A stretch of 64,000 nucleotides of DNA from Rhizobiales bacterium IMCC20636 (GTDB lineage Bacteria; Pseudomonadota; Alphaproteobacteria; Rhizobiales; GCA-2746425): the NCBI GenBank assembly GCA_016865015.1, contig CP018226.1, forward strand, positions 1,705,001 through 1,769,000, read 5' to 3'. A program made the position numbers and the translations under genes. The notes under the pieces were generated by a model, which saw only the letters and a list, made by a program, of their open reading frames with translations, was not told the origin of the DNA and made no database searches. Below are positions 18,413-27,327 of the stretch, one piece after another; position 1 is the first letter of the stretch, and every line of letters starts with the position of its first letter.

Positions 18413-19039
18413 CTATTTGCCGTGCACCAATGCGAGGAAGCGGGTTTGCTCGTGCGGGTCATCACGAAACACGCCCTTGAACTGGGTTGTGACGGTCGAA
18501 ACACCATGTTTTTGAACTCCGCGCAGCGACATACACATATGTTCCGCCTCCAGCAATACGGCGACGCCACGCGGTTGCAATGAGTCGTCGATGGCCTCTG
18601 CAATCTGGGCTGTCAGGTTTTCCTGTGTTTGCATGCGGCGGGCAAAGATATCCGTCACACGGGCCAGCTTCGACAGACCGACCACACCTTCCACTGGATA
18701 ATAGCCAATATGGGCCTTGCCGGTAAACGGCACCATATGGTGTTCGCAATGGGAATAAAACGGGATGTCGCGCACGATGACGATGTCGTCATAGCCGCCA
18801 ACATCTTCAAAGGTGCGCGCCAATACGTCTTGCGGGCTTTCATTATAGCCCCGGTAAAATTCTTCGTAGGCCTTGACCACGCGTTTGGGCGTATCGATCA
18901 CGCCTTCGCGGCTGGGATCGTCTCCTGCCCATGCAATCAAAGTGCGTACGGCTTCTTCTGCCTGTTCGCGGGTCGGGCGCGTTTGGGCTGGCTGCTTGTC
19001 AGCTGCTGCCGTCTTCAGTGGTCCAAGAATTGCGTCCAT
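18413..19039 (-). CDS. folE: GTP cyclohydrolase I
   Basis: Converts GTP to dihydroneopterin triphosphate, the first step of folate and queuosine-precursor synthesis. The protein is 208 residues long. Zinc ligands are visible in [12 protein letters not shown] and [11 protein letters not shown], and the signature around [20 protein letters not shown] is intact. The first 30 residues are non-conserved and proline/glutamine-rich. It lies upstream of, and divergent from, the IscU-like gene. Confidence 0.96.
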   Translation of the reverse strand: MDAILGPLKTAAADKQPAQTRPTREQAEEAVRTLIAWAGDDPSREGVIDTPKRVVKAYEEFYRGYNESPQDVLARTFEDVGGYDDIVIVRDIPFYSHCEHHMVPFTGKAHIGYYPVEGVVGLSKLARVTDIFARRMQTQENLTAQIAEAIDDSLQPRGVAVLLEAEHMCMSLRGVQKHGVSTVTTQFKGVFRDDPHEQTRFLALVHGK

Positions 19040-19217
19040 TTCAAACTCCTGATCGGCAAGCCGGGATCAATGATCTCATATCATAGGCCATTTGCATGGG
19101 CTTCGGCCAGTTCACTCTGCTGCATGGAGATAATGCATATCTCAAGTGAGGCAAGCTGAATGACTGACATTTTGCACAAAGCGACCTATATACTGACACG
19201 ACTGGTCATCAATTTTG

Positions 19218-19700
19218 ATGTCGCAAGAGCAAAAACAGGCATTTTCGGGGATGATTGACGAAATCTATAACGCAAAGATCCTGGAGTTTGCCGGGAATAT
19301 TCCGTGTATTGGGACGCTGAATGCGCCTGATGCCTCGGCAAAGGCTCATTCCAAATTATGCGGCTCCACCATTTCGGTGGATCTGAAGGTCGACGAAGGA
19401 CTCATCACAGATTTTGCTCAGGAAGTGAAGGCCTGCGCGCTGGGTCAATCATCGGCTTCCATCGTGGCGGCTAACATTATTGGTGCCAGCGCGGATGAGA
19501 TGCGCGCCTTGAAGGCGACCATGTATGCGATGCTGAAAGAGGGTGGGCAGCCGCCGGAAGGTCGTTTTGAAGCGCTGAAATTTCTGGAGCCGGTGCGAGA
19601 CTATCGGGCGCGCCATGCATCCACCCTGTTGATTTTTGATGCTGTGGTTGATTCGCTGGATCAGATTGAAGCAAAGCGAACGGTCAAGACGACGGGCTGA
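19218..19700 (+). CDS. IscU/NifU-like iron-sulfur scaffold protein (third cysteine absent)
   Basis: Homologue of SUF-type SufU/IscU scaffolds, 160 residues, cytoplasmic. Two of the three cluster-ligand cysteines are visible (KLCGSTI and KACALGQSSAS). At the third position, where scaffolds have R-x-x-C-A-T-L, this protein reads RARHASTLLIF, so the cysteine is replaced. The two other ligand regions and the length fit the family. ATG at 19218 follows an in-frame TTG. It is followed by a convergent membrane protein, then yidD and thrS. It may be a carrier or a regulatory homologue and not a true scaffold. Confidence 0.85.
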   Translation: MSQEQKQAFSGMIDEIYNAKILEFAGNIPCIGTLNAPDASAKAHSKLCGSTISVDLKVDEGLITDFAQEVKACALGQSSASIVAANIIGASADEMRALKATMYAMLKEGGQPPEGRFEALKFLEPVRDYRARHASTLLIFDAVVDSLDQIEAKRTVKTTG

Positions 19701-19724
19701 ATTTGAGTGAGCCGGCCTTGGGCG

Positions 19725-20363
19725 TTAGAAGTGGCCCGTAACCTTGTAATGGGCACTCAGATAGACTTCCGGCGGTATGCGGTTCTGGATGCTTTCGACC
19801 ATGTCCGAAAACGGGTCCTCGCCAACTTCGCCCAATGCAACATAGGTCTGTTCATCTGCTGCAGATTCGGTGTTGAGAGGATTGGCAAACACCCTGAGAT
19901 CAAGGTTTTTTAGTTCGCCAATGAGCAGATTGGCAGCGGTTTGCATCAGCCGTTCGTCGGACACATCATTGTAAATCCTGAAGACATGAACCACATCAGT
20001 CGCATCAAGGCCGATGATGGAAGGCCGCAGGGTCAATTCCTCGACAGTCCATGGGGGGATCAGATCGGTCAGCTTTTGGGTCAACCCGTCAATTGATGTT
20101 CCAAAGCTTGCAGGCTCAACAGTGATGGTCGATAGGCCTGGCAGATTGTGCGACCGGATACGGCCCAAGCCGCCCCCGTCTTCCAGGGTATGTAAAATCG
20201 GTTCGGTGATCAGTCTTTCGATGCGGGCAGGGTCGTCTGAATCAGCGGGTGTCAGGACGTAAATCAGCTTGCCGGTGTTGCCAGCCATCCAGTTCCAGAC
20301 AATGCCAAGGATGATGGCAATGCCGACTGCAGGAATCAGTATGTTAAGTTGGCGACGTGTCAT
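19725..20363 (-). CDS. Single-TM protein resembling an isolated RND porter subdomain
   Basis: Unannotated 212-residue protein with one N-terminal membrane helix (about 7-27) and a soluble, presumably periplasmic body. The body reads like the first porter (PN) subdomain of RND exporters: ITEPILHTLED and a GLGRIRSHNLPGLSTITVE stretch, then GTSIDGLTQKL, IPPWTVEELTLRP, and a second beta-alpha-beta unit (VVHVFRIYNDVSDERLMQTAANLL). RND proteins have the same order (PIE-x-x-L, G-x-x-IRS, G-x-S-x-ITV, GTD-x-D, then the DP-ILxLAL strand). There are no further helices or docking domain. Family assignment is by eye only. Confidence 0.6.
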   Translation of the reverse strand: MTRRQLNILIPAVGIAIILGIVWNWMAGNTGKLIYVLTPADSDDPARIERLITEPILHTLEDGGGLGRIRSHNLPGLSTITVEPASFGTSIDGLTQKLTDLIPPWTVEELTLRPSIIGLDATDVVHVFRIYNDVSDERLMQTAANLLIGELKNLDLRVFANPLNTESAADEQTYVALGEVGEDPFSDMVESIQNRIPPEVYLSAHYKVTGHF

Positions 20364-20386
20364 AATAATAAGAATGCCGTGATTTT

Positions 20387-20764
20387 ATGAAACAGACAAG
20401 ACGGAGCGTGTGTTCCGACCCGCCAATGATGAAAAAAACCAACGCTCTCTTTTTTCGAAAATGGCCGAGATATATTGGGCTTGGCCTGATCACTTTCTAT
20501 CAGAAAGTTATTTCTCCGCTCCTTGGATCATCCTGCCGCTATGCGCCGACCTGTTCATCGTATGGAGCCGAATGCATTTCCCGGTTTGGATTATGGGCGG
20601 GCGGATGGATGACATTGGCCAGATTCAGCCGATGTAACCCGTTTGGTGCGTCCGGCCATGACCCGGCGCCATTGACGCTGCCGTCAAACGCGGTGTGGTT
20701 TTTGCCATGGCGTTATGGCCGCTGGACGGGCCGACATATTGACCCGGCAACCCGACTGGACTGA
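20387..20764 (+). CDS. yidD: Membrane protein insertion efficiency factor YidD
   Basis: Small membrane-associated protein that assists YidC-dependent insertion. The 125-residue protein contains the full family signature: FYQKVISPLLGSSCRYAPTC, then SSYGAECISRFG, GGWMTLARFSRCNPFG. About 25 N-terminal and 30 C-terminal residues are outside the domain; an in-frame ATG at 20426 would give a more typical start. Located upstream of thrS, as in many alphaproteobacteria, and not with rpmH-rnpA. Confidence 0.9.
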   Translation: MKQTRRSVCSDPPMMKKTNALFFRKWPRYIGLGLITFYQKVISPLLGSSCRYAPTCSSYGAECISRFGLWAGGWMTLARFSRCNPFGASGHDPAPLTLPSNAVWFLPWRYGRWTGRHIDPATRLD

Positions 20765-20913
20765 ACCGGACCGCGAATTTTCCCCCGGAAAAACTCGGAC
20801 GCATCATCTGCCAAATACTTGCATCGCACATGCGCTCGCGTTAAACCGCGCGCGTAAATCAACACCAAAGGCTTACCTGCATTCGTTGGCAGAGAGTGAG
20901 CAGGAGACAGAAT

Positions 20914-22848
20914 ATGATATCCGTAAAACTACCAGATGGTTCAGAACGTTCATTGGAAGATGGTTCCAGCGGACTTGATCTGGCCGAAAACATCTCCAAA
21001 TCCCTTGCAAAAAAATCTGTGGCGATGGTGCTGGACGGCACACTCACAGATCTGAAAAGCCCGCTGCATGAAGGCGCGGCTGTCGAAATCGTTACCCGTG
21101 ACGATGAGCGTGCACTGGAATTGATCCGCCATGATGCGGCGCATGTGATGGCCGAAGCCGTTCAGGAATTGTTTCCCGGCACGCAGGTCACCATCGGGCC
21201 GGTCATCGAAGATGGCTTCTTTTACGATTTTGCCCGTGAAGAACCTTTCACTCTCGATGATCTGCCAAAGATTGAAGCCAGGATGAAACAGATCATCCAG
21301 CGCAATGCGCCTTTCTCCAAACAGGTCTGGTCTCGCGAGGACACCGCCAAGGCATTCGCAGATATGGGCGAGGCCTACAAGGTGGAATTGCTGGATGCGA
21401 TTCCGGAAGGCGAAGACGTCAATATCTACCATCAGGGCGATTGGTTCGACATGTGTCGCGGCCCGCATATGGTGTCGACCGGTCAAATTGGACAAGCATT
21501 CAAGCTGATGAAGGTGGCCGGAGCCTATTGGCGCGGCAACAGCGACAACGCCATGCTGACCCGGATTTACGGCACTGCCTGGAACAATGAAAAAGATCTG
21601 AAAGCCTATCTGACACGGTTGGAAGAAGCGGAAAAACGCGATCACCGGAAACTCGGCCGCGAGATGGATCTGTTTCACTTTCAGGATGAAGGTCCGGGAT
21701 CTGTATTCTGGCATGAAAAAGGCTGGACCCTGTTTCAGAACCTGATCAATTACATGCGCCGGCGGAACGATGGCGCTGATTATGATGAGGTGAACACACC
21801 GGATATGCTTGACCGGAGCCTGTGGGAAGCCTCAGGTCACTGGGAAAAATTCGGCGAAAACATGTACACCACGACAACACCGGATGACCGGGTGTTCGCG
21901 CTAAAGCCGATGAACTGCCCCGGCCATGTTCAGGTGTTCAAGAACGGTCTGAAATCCTACCGTGACCTGCCAGCGAAGATCAGTGAGTTTGGCAAGGTGC
22001 ATCGCTATGAGCCATCAGGTGCGTTGCACGGTTTGATGCGGGTTCGCTCGTTCACACAGGATGATGCACACGTCTTTGTGGCGGATGATCAGATTACGCA
22101 GGAATGTCTGGCCATCCATAATCTGTTGCTGTCGATTTACGCAGATTTCGGGTTCACCGACATTCGCATCAAATTCTCGGACCGTCCTGAAAAGCGTGTC
22201 GGGTCAGACGAGGTCTGGGACGAGGCGGAGGCGGCGCTCAAGACGGCCGTGGAAGCTGCGGGCGATGCCTATACGCTGAACCCGGGTGAGGGGGCTTTTT
22301 ATGGTCCCAAGCTGGAATATGTCCTGCGTGATGCGATTGGCAGGGATTGGCAATGCGGTACGCTGCAGGTGGATTTGAATCTGCCCGAACGCTTGGGTGC
22401 CTTCTACATCGGCTCTGATGGCGAGAAACACGTTCCGGTCATGCTTCACAGGGCCATTTTCGGTTCGCTGGAACGCTTTACCGGCATTTTGATCGAGCAT
22501 TTTGCCGGTCATTTCCCGTTGTGGCTGGCTCCGCTACAAATCATGATCGCGACCATTACATCGGAAGCCGATGAGTATGCTGTGAAAGTACGTGATGCGA
22601 TGCGTGCTGCGGGCTTGCGGGTTGATGCGGATTTGCGCAATGAGAAGATCAACTACAAGGTTCGTGAACACAGCCTTGCCAAAGTGCCTGCAATCATTGC
22701 ACTGGGTGCCCGTGAGGCGGAACAGGGAACTGTCTCCATTCGCCGTATCGGCTCCAAGGAGCAGACGGTGATGACACTGGAAGAAGCGATCGAGAGCTTT
22801 GTCCAGGAAGCACTTCCGCCCGATCTGGCCAGACAACAAGCCAAGTAG
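20914..22848 (+). CDS. thrS: Threonyl-tRNA synthetase
   Basis: Class II aminoacyl-tRNA synthetase, 644 residues. Domains in order: TGS (about 1-60), editing domain with [17 protein letters not shown] (70-220), catalytic core with zinc ligands in [11 protein letters not shown] and [12 protein letters not shown] (240-530), and HGTP anticodon domain (540-640). AGGAGA lies 8 bases before the ATG at 20914; an in-frame GTG at 20896 is less likely. Followed by a strong intrinsic terminator. Confidence 0.97.
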   Translation: MISVKLPDGSERSLEDGSSGLDLAENISKSLAKKSVAMVLDGTLTDLKSPLHEGAAVEIVTRDDERALELIRHDAAHVMAEAVQELFPGTQVTIGPVIEDGFFYDFAREEPFTLDDLPKIEARMKQIIQRNAPFSKQVWSREDTAKAFADMGEAYKVELLDAIPEGEDVNIYHQGDWFDMCRGPHMVSTGQIGQAFKLMKVAGAYWRGNSDNAMLTRIYGTAWNNEKDLKAYLTRLEEAEKRDHRKLGREMDLFHFQDEGPGSVFWHEKGWTLFQNLINYMRRRNDGADYDEVNTPDMLDRSLWEASGHWEKFGENMYTTTTPDDRVFALKPMNCPGHVQVFKNGLKSYRDLPAKISEFGKVHRYEPSGALHGLMRVRSFTQDDAHVFVADDQITQECLAIHNLLLSIYADFGFTDIRIKFSDRPEKRVGSDEVWDEAEAALKTAVEAAGDAYTLNPGEGAFYGPKLEYVLRDAIGRDWQCGTLQVDLNLPERLGAFYIGSDGEKHVPVMLHRAIFGSLERFTGILIEHFAGHFPLWLAPLQIMIATITSEADEYAVKVRDAMRAAGLRVDADLRNEKINYKVREHSLAKVPAIIALGAREAEQGTVSIRRIGSKEQTVMTLEEAIESFVQEALPPDLARQQAK

Positions 22849-22860
22849 ATTGAAACAGAA

Positions 22861-22887
22861 AAACCCGGTTCATGACCGGGTTTTTTT
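22861..22887 (+). terminator. Intrinsic terminator of thrS
   Basis: AAACCCGGT and ACCGGGTTT form a 9-bp stem around the 5-base loop TCATG, followed by a run of T. It starts 13 bases after the thrS stop codon. Confidence 0.92.
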
Positions 22888-23019
22888 ATGAAAACTGACC
22901 GGGCAAGGCGGCTGCTCACGCCAGACAAGGAAGCGCAGGTTCAGCCAGAGAATTGATGACCCTTCTATTGTCTCAAGCCGGCTAAACCGGCTTGAAACTG
23001 GTTTGAATGTGACAAGGCG

Positions 23020-23571
23020 CTATTCGGCGGCCTTGTGGTCCATCTTCATGTCGCCATTCATGGTTTTGCCATCAGACATGCCGTTTTTCTTGTGCATGTC
23101 ATGCGCGGCTCCGCCGCTAAAGCCCACAACCTCCAGATCGACGTCCACCTTGCCTGCTTTTTCAAACTCCAGGGTGATTTGTTGCACATCACCTTCATTG
23201 AGCGGTGTGGAAATCGACATGAACATCAGATGAAACGAGCCGGGTTTCAGCTCCACGGTCCCACCGGCTGGAATCTCCAGACCGCCGGGAACCGGGCTCA
23301 TTTTCATCACATCATTTATAACTTCCATTTTGTGGATTTCCACATGATCGGCAAAGCTGGCGCTGGCACCAATGATGCGGTCGGTTTCAGTGCCGTTATT
23401 GGTGATGGTCAGATAGCCACCAGCCACCTTGGCATTTGGCGGTGTGGCACGGGCATAGGGGTGATCAATAATTAGGTCGCCCAGCGTGAAGTTTTGGGCG
23501 GTGGTTGGCAGAATCTGGATGAGTGTTGCCAGCACGGCAAACGCAGCAATTTTGATAAAGGACACGGTCAT
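23020..23571 (-). CDS. Copper chaperone PCu(A)C domain protein
   Basis: Periplasmic copper(I) carrier of about 183 residues that helps load the CuA site of cytochrome oxidase. After a signal peptide (about 1-25) come the family motifs: HPYARATPPNAKVAGGYLTI, then HVEIHKMEVINDVMKM and FHLMFM, which hold the His/Met copper ligands. A Met/His/Lys tail (AAHDMHKKNGMSDGKTMNGD) could bind more copper. GGAG touches the ATG at 23571 but is well spaced from GTG at 23565, so the exact start is open. The reading frame runs on upstream only as a shadow of the DUF2946 gene. Confidence 0.88.
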   Translation of the reverse strand: MTVSFIKIAAFAVLATLIQILPTTAQNFTLGDLIIDHPYARATPPNAKVAGGYLTITNNGTETDRIIGASASFADHVEIHKMEVINDVMKMSPVPGGLEIPAGGTVELKPGSFHLMFMSISTPLNEGDVQQITLEFEKAGKVDVDLEVVGFSGGAAHDMHKKNGMSDGKTMNGDMKMDHKAAE

Positions 23572-23641
23572 CTCCAAAGATGTATTTTTGAATTTTGTAA
23601 CTGGATTGTTGTTCTGAAGAGCGTTCGGGCTTTTCAGAAAA

Positions 23642-24013
23642 TCAAGCAAGTGATGGAGGACCGCGAAGCGGCGTGGCCGGTTGGAAAACGGCGCGCGGCA
23701 GAACAACTGCACCGATTTTAAACTTTTCGATTTCAATGAATCTGGTGCATTCGCTGTGTGTTGCGCATGGTGGCGCAACATTGGCTCCATGGGCGATGCG
23801 GCAGAATTCACATGGCGGACTGACGGTCTGGTGGTCGCCTGCCGGACTGTAAAGGCAGAGGCTGAGAACCGTGCCATCGGGCAGGGTGTATTGCGAAACC
23901 TTGGTGCCGCCTTCGGCCAATGCCACAGGCTGATGCGCAAAGGCAGCCAGAATGATGGCACAGGCACAGCAGATGCGAATCCACATCAGTTGCTTGTTTT
24001 CAATCCTGCGCAC
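23642..24013 (-). CDS. DUF2946 family protein
   Basis: Small exported or membrane-anchored protein of 123 residues with an N-terminal hydrophobic segment (about 10-32), a CEFCRIAHG cysteine pair and the C-terminal RGPPS motif that ends many DUF2946 proteins. The family is often found near PCu(A)C and TonB/copper genes, and here it lies 70 bp upstream of the PCu(A)C gene on the same strand, so a copper role is plausible. Start GTG 24013 or ATG 23986; neither has a good ribosome-binding site. Confidence 0.7.
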   Translation of the reverse strand: MRRIENKQLMWIRICCACAIILAAFAHQPVALAEGGTKVSQYTLPDGTVLSLCLYSPAGDHQTVSPPCEFCRIAHGANVAPPCATHSECTRFIEIEKFKIGAVVLPRAVFQPATPLRGPPSLA

Positions 24014-24048
24014 CTATCAGACACCCTGTATTGGTTTCAGCCAAGCTT

Positions 24049-25053
24049 TCACTCGACGGATATCAGCACTTCTACATCACGGTGGCGACCGGCCTCAACC
24101 GAAAAATTCCGGTTGTAAGGCGTGCCTTCATGAGTGGCAACGACGGCATACTCGCCTTCTTCCAGAACATATTCAGGAAAGGCACCAACCGTCTCGGCAA
24201 TCACTTCGCCATTGGGGTAAAGCAGGGTCCAACTGGTATTGGCGATGGCCTCGCCGCCGGATTCATTGACAAGCTTCAGCGTCACTTCCGCTGCACGATG
24301 ATACAAGGTCGCATCCGTCAGTTTGCCTTCTTCAATGGTAATGTCTGCGCTTGCGCTGGCATTGGCGTTTCCATACTGGCTTTCAACCCGATATGTCCCG
24401 GCATTCAATGGCAAAATCAAGCCGGAGCGGGCGTCGTCGACGACGAGCTGTTCATCCGTGGTTTCAGAATCGCGTTCAGAAATTCGAAATTTTACCTTGT
24501 CGGGGGGAATGCTGACATCTCCTGTCAGCTGGGCTTGCAGACGCAGCCCACCAGCATTGAGGATGACAGTTTCCGTCACAGACTGTCCGTCAACACGCAG
24601 CATGGCTGTTGACGATGCCTTGCCATAGGAGGCATGGACCAGATAATTGCCGGGTTGGAGGGTCTGCGCCCAATCACCACCCTTTCCAGTTGCCACAAGT
24701 GGGTAGCGGCCGGCTTCATCAGGCAGCTGATCGTAAATGCGCCAGGTCACACCAAATGGAATCGGCTCACCGGCCTCGACCAGTTTGGCAACCAGTCTGG
24801 CTTCTGCCGGTCCGGCATCCATATCTACCGGAGGTGCTTCCGGTATGTTGCCCATGGCTGGTGCGCCCAGAATCCGAGGCAGCATGTTCAGCAAGCTCTG
24901 GCCTTGAATTTTGCCTGCTGCCCCGGAACCCGGTTTGGCCCGCGGCATCGGCGCATTTTGTGCCAGTGCGGCTGAGGCTGTGGCGCTCATGAACAGAACT
25001 GCCAGCAGAATGCGACAAAGTGTACCCAATTTCAGGTGTGACTGCGTTTTCAT
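24049..25053 (-). CDS. Secreted protein with repeated beta-sandwich (carboxypeptidase-regulatory-like) units
   Basis: Exported protein of 334 residues with a signal peptide ending ASAALAQ (about 1-32) and a Pro/Ala-rich linker to residue 80. The rest is three related units of about 80 residues. Each has a strand ending in L-x-P-G-N-Y or equivalent (GNYLVHASYGKA, GTYRVESQYGNAN, GEYAVVATHEGTP), followed by an acidic strand pair, like CarboxypepD_reg or CNA_B folds. No catalytic motif is seen. It may be an envelope or adhesin-support protein. Followed 35 bp later by the DUF2946 gene on the same strand. Confidence 0.72.
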   Translation of the reverse strand: MKTQSHLKLGTLCRILLAVLFMSATASAALAQNAPMPRAKPGSGAAGKIQGQSLLNMLPRILGAPAMGNIPEAPPVDMDAGPAEARLVAKLVEAGEPIPFGVTWRIYDQLPDEAGRYPLVATGKGGDWAQTLQPGNYLVHASYGKASSTAMLRVDGQSVTETVILNAGGLRLQAQLTGDVSIPPDKVKFRISERDSETTDEQLVVDDARSGLILPLNAGTYRVESQYGNANASASADITIEEGKLTDATLYHRAAEVTLKLVNESGGEAIANTSWTLLYPNGEVIAETVGAFPEYVLEEGEYAVVATHEGTPYNRNFSVEAGRHRDVEVLISVE

Positions 25054-25320
25054 GAAACCCTTGCACTATGGTTCGTTATCTCGCATGGCGAGGCTATTGG
25101 TTGGTCCGGCCCCTGAATGGCTGCATACATTGGCCTTTTGATGACCGGCTCGAACCATTTTCCGCCTGCCAGTGAATACAGTGTTCAACAGCTTTTTGAA
25201 AGTCTGTCTGTGCTCCTTGTGAAGGGCCTTGTGTTGATTTTTGGCCCATGATGGGTATTAGGGTGCAGACACGTTGTTTTGCATTGATCGCAAGACGGAC
25301 CGCGATCTTCAGGAGTTTGT

Positions 25321-25902
25321 ATGGACTTGAAGTCATATCTGTCATCCCGGCGTACGATTCCCTCTGCGCATCTGGGCGCTCCGGGCCCAGATGCGCAGCA
25401 ATGCAAGAACATCCTGACGCTGGCATCCCGCACACCGGACCATGGCAAGCTGGTGCCGTGGCGGTTCATCATCATTGAAGGAAGTGCCCGTCAGGCATTG
25501 GGCGATTTGTGTGTCGCGCGCCAGAAAACCCTTGCACAGAATGATGCGCGCACCTTGACTGATGCGGAAATCCAAAAAACCGCGACCTGTTTTACCAAAG
25601 CGCCAGTGATTGTCGTTCTAGTGTCAACAGCCGCTGCGCATCCCAAAATTCCGCTGTGGGAGCAGGAACTGGCAGCCGGGGCAGTAGGCATGAATTTGCT
25701 TCACGCCAGTCAGGCGCTCGGGTTTTCGGCCCAATGGCTGTCAGCCTGGATGGCCTATGACAGGGAAATCTGTGCCAGGCTCGGGCTGAGCGAACATGAG
25801 CGCATTGCCGGATTTTTCCACATTGGCACACCGCTGGAAGGGCCGGTCGAGCGGCCACGCCCCGACATTTCAGAAATTACAACCAATTGGTCCGCATCCT
25901 GA
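25321..25902 (+). CDS. Nitroreductase family protein (YdjA-like)
   Basis: FMN-dependent oxidoreductase fold, 193 residues. Typical features are the N-terminal YLSSRRTIPSAHL arginines that bind the FMN phosphate, the TPDHGKLVPWRFIII segment of the YdjA subgroup, and GAVGMNLLHASQALGFSAQWLSAW in the middle. Physiological substrate unknown. It is followed 27 bp later by a flavin reductase-like gene, so the two probably share an mRNA. TGTATGG precedes the ATG without a strong ribosome-binding site. Confidence 0.87.
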   Translation: MDLKSYLSSRRTIPSAHLGAPGPDAQQCKNILTLASRTPDHGKLVPWRFIIIEGSARQALGDLCVARQKTLAQNDARTLTDAEIQKTATCFTKAPVIVVLVSTAAAHPKIPLWEQELAAGAVGMNLLHASQALGFSAQWLSAWMAYDREICARLGLSEHERIAGFFHIGTPLEGPVERPRPDISEITTNWSAS

Positions 25903-25929
25903 TCTGACCCTTACCCTGGAGCCCAGACA

Positions 25930-26532
25930 TTGTTTTACGACGCTATCAAGAAGAATCACGGACTGCCGCACGATCCGTTTAAAGCGATCGTCACGCCACG
26001 TCCGATTGGCTGGATTTCCACACAGGACGGGCAGGGCCGCCATAATCTGGCGCCTTACAGTTTTTTCAATGCATTGTGTGATCAGCCGCCCATCGTGATG
26101 TTTTCGTCCGACGGCATGAAAGACAGCGCCAGCAATGCGCAGGAAACCGGTGTGTTCGCCTGCAATCTTGCGACCTTCGCCCTGAAGGACGCGATGAACG
26201 CCTCATCTGCGCCGCTGGAACATGGTGTCAGTGAATTCGAGCGCGCCGGGCTGACACCGGTGCCCTGCGATCTGATCAACGCGCCCCGCATTCAGGAAGC
26301 CGCTGTGGTGATGGAATGTGAAACGCTGGAGGTCAAACCACTGGTTGACCGGGATGGGCAGAAAGCGCGCTACACCATGGTGATCGGCCAGGTTGTCGGC
26401 ATCCATATCGATGATGATTGTCTCATTGACGGGCTGATCGATATCACGCTTTTGAAGCCCATTGCTCGGCTTGGATATCGCGATTATGCGGTGGTTGACG
26501 AGGTGTTCCAGCTGACCCGTCCGGAGCGTTAA
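25930..26532 (+). CDS. Flavin reductase-like (FMN-binding split barrel) protein
   Basis: Cytoplasmic protein of 200 residues with the flavin reductase-like fold: KAIVTPRPIGWISTQDGQG, then HNLAPYSFFNALCDQPPIVMF and NAQETGVFACNLA, which form the FMN pocket. The family includes reductases supplying FMNH2 to partner oxygenases and other flavin-binding proteins. TTG at 25930 is the likely start, with CTGGAG about 9 bases upstream. It is cotranscribed with the preceding nitroreductase. Confidence 0.85.
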   Translation: MFYDAIKKNHGLPHDPFKAIVTPRPIGWISTQDGQGRHNLAPYSFFNALCDQPPIVMFSSDGMKDSASNAQETGVFACNLATFALKDAMNASSAPLEHGVSEFERAGLTPVPCDLINAPRIQEAAVVMECETLEVKPLVDRDGQKARYTMVIGQVVGIHIDDDCLIDGLIDITLLKPIARLGYRDYAVVDEVFQLTRPER

Positions 26533-26659
26533 ACCAACGCACTTGCAGAAAGCTGAAAAGCACGCTGGACAGAGCCATCATTTTCCCTTAGGAAGCGCTT
26601 CGTTAGCGAAGTTTCTCTGTTTGCAGAGTCACTCCTGAAAGGCGTTTCTCGCCTGTGTC

Positions 26660-26735
26660 GCCGGTATAGCTCAGCTGGTAGAGCAACTGATTTGTAATCA
26701 GTAGGTCCCGGGTTCGAATCCTGGTGCCGGCACCA
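26660..26735 (+). tRNA. tRNA-Thr (anticodon TGT)
   Basis: Complete cloverleaf with acceptor GCCGGTA/TGCCGGC, D-loop AGCTCAGCTGGTAGAGC, anticodon stem CTGAT/ATCAG enclosing TTGTAAT-type loop with TGT, T-arm GGGTTCGAATCC, and encoded CCA. A relic of an IS481 element begins 15 bp downstream. Confidence 0.97.
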
Positions 26736-26749
26736 TTTTTCCAAGTGTC

Positions 26750-27176
26750 CGACCCGGAGACATAGGTAACAGTTTGTACCTAAGACACGGGTGACACTTT
26801 CGTGCCAAACGGGTTGTCGATAGTTTGCAATGTTTTTTGCTCCAGGTCGATATATTCCAAATCATAGTGCATGAAGCTGATTAGCCAGATTCCATCCTCA
26901 TCCCCCTTGATGCCCATCCGCATTCATCGCGCTGAGAGTCGGGACAAATTGCAGAGCTCGATGGGCTGGCACAGGTCACGCCATTGTCTGTTCGCATTGC
27001 CTCGGGCAGAGCGCGCGCATAGACCTGCTGGTGGAAGCCCGACATCGCGTGATCTGTCACGGTCAAGGGGTAACAGTATCGACCATTGCCAAGTTTGAAT
27101 GCGCCCTTGCCATCTGCGCATCACAGAGCAACAACAGCTCCCGCAAAACAAAAAGTGTTACCTATGTCTCAGGTCG
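26750..27176 (-). mobile_element. Internally deleted IS481-family insertion sequence with both terminal repeats
   Basis: The ends are inverted repeats: CGACC-CGGAGACATAGGTAACA at 26750-26771 and, inverted, the matching CGACC-TGAGACATAGGTAACA at 27156-27176. Between them, on the minus strand, are scraps of one IS481 transposase in the right order: FKLGNGRYCYPLTVTDHA, then ALPEAMRTDNGV (DDE core), then the C-terminal DGIWLISFMHYDLEYIDLEQ to the stop at 26780-26782. The N-terminus and most of the core are deleted, so it is about 430 bp instead of over 1 kb and cannot encode a transposase. Confidence 0.8.
26780..27147 (-). pseudogene. IS481 transposase remnant
   Basis: Frame-broken coding scraps of the element above. 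The last 47 codons read through cleanly to TAG (MGIKGDEDGIWL to the terminal PVS), whereas the upstream DDE fragment is in another frame after a deletion. The N-terminal helix-turn-helix part is missing. Confidence 0.75.
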
Positions 27177-27327
27177 TTCAATTTTATGAAGCTGTTGATT
27201 TTGCGCGATTACTTTGCAGATTGTGCACATGAACTTGGCCGCCTGCGGGGATTGAGCTGGTCGCCCTGCCAATTTCATATCCATATTGTCAAGACAATCT
27301 GGCCAGCGTCAATTCTTGTAAGGACAA

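Noticed and set aside
23572-23967. N-terminal extension of the PCu(A)C frame to 315 residues
   Set aside because: The extra residues are a shadow of the DUF2946 gene in another frame and precede a normal signal peptide.
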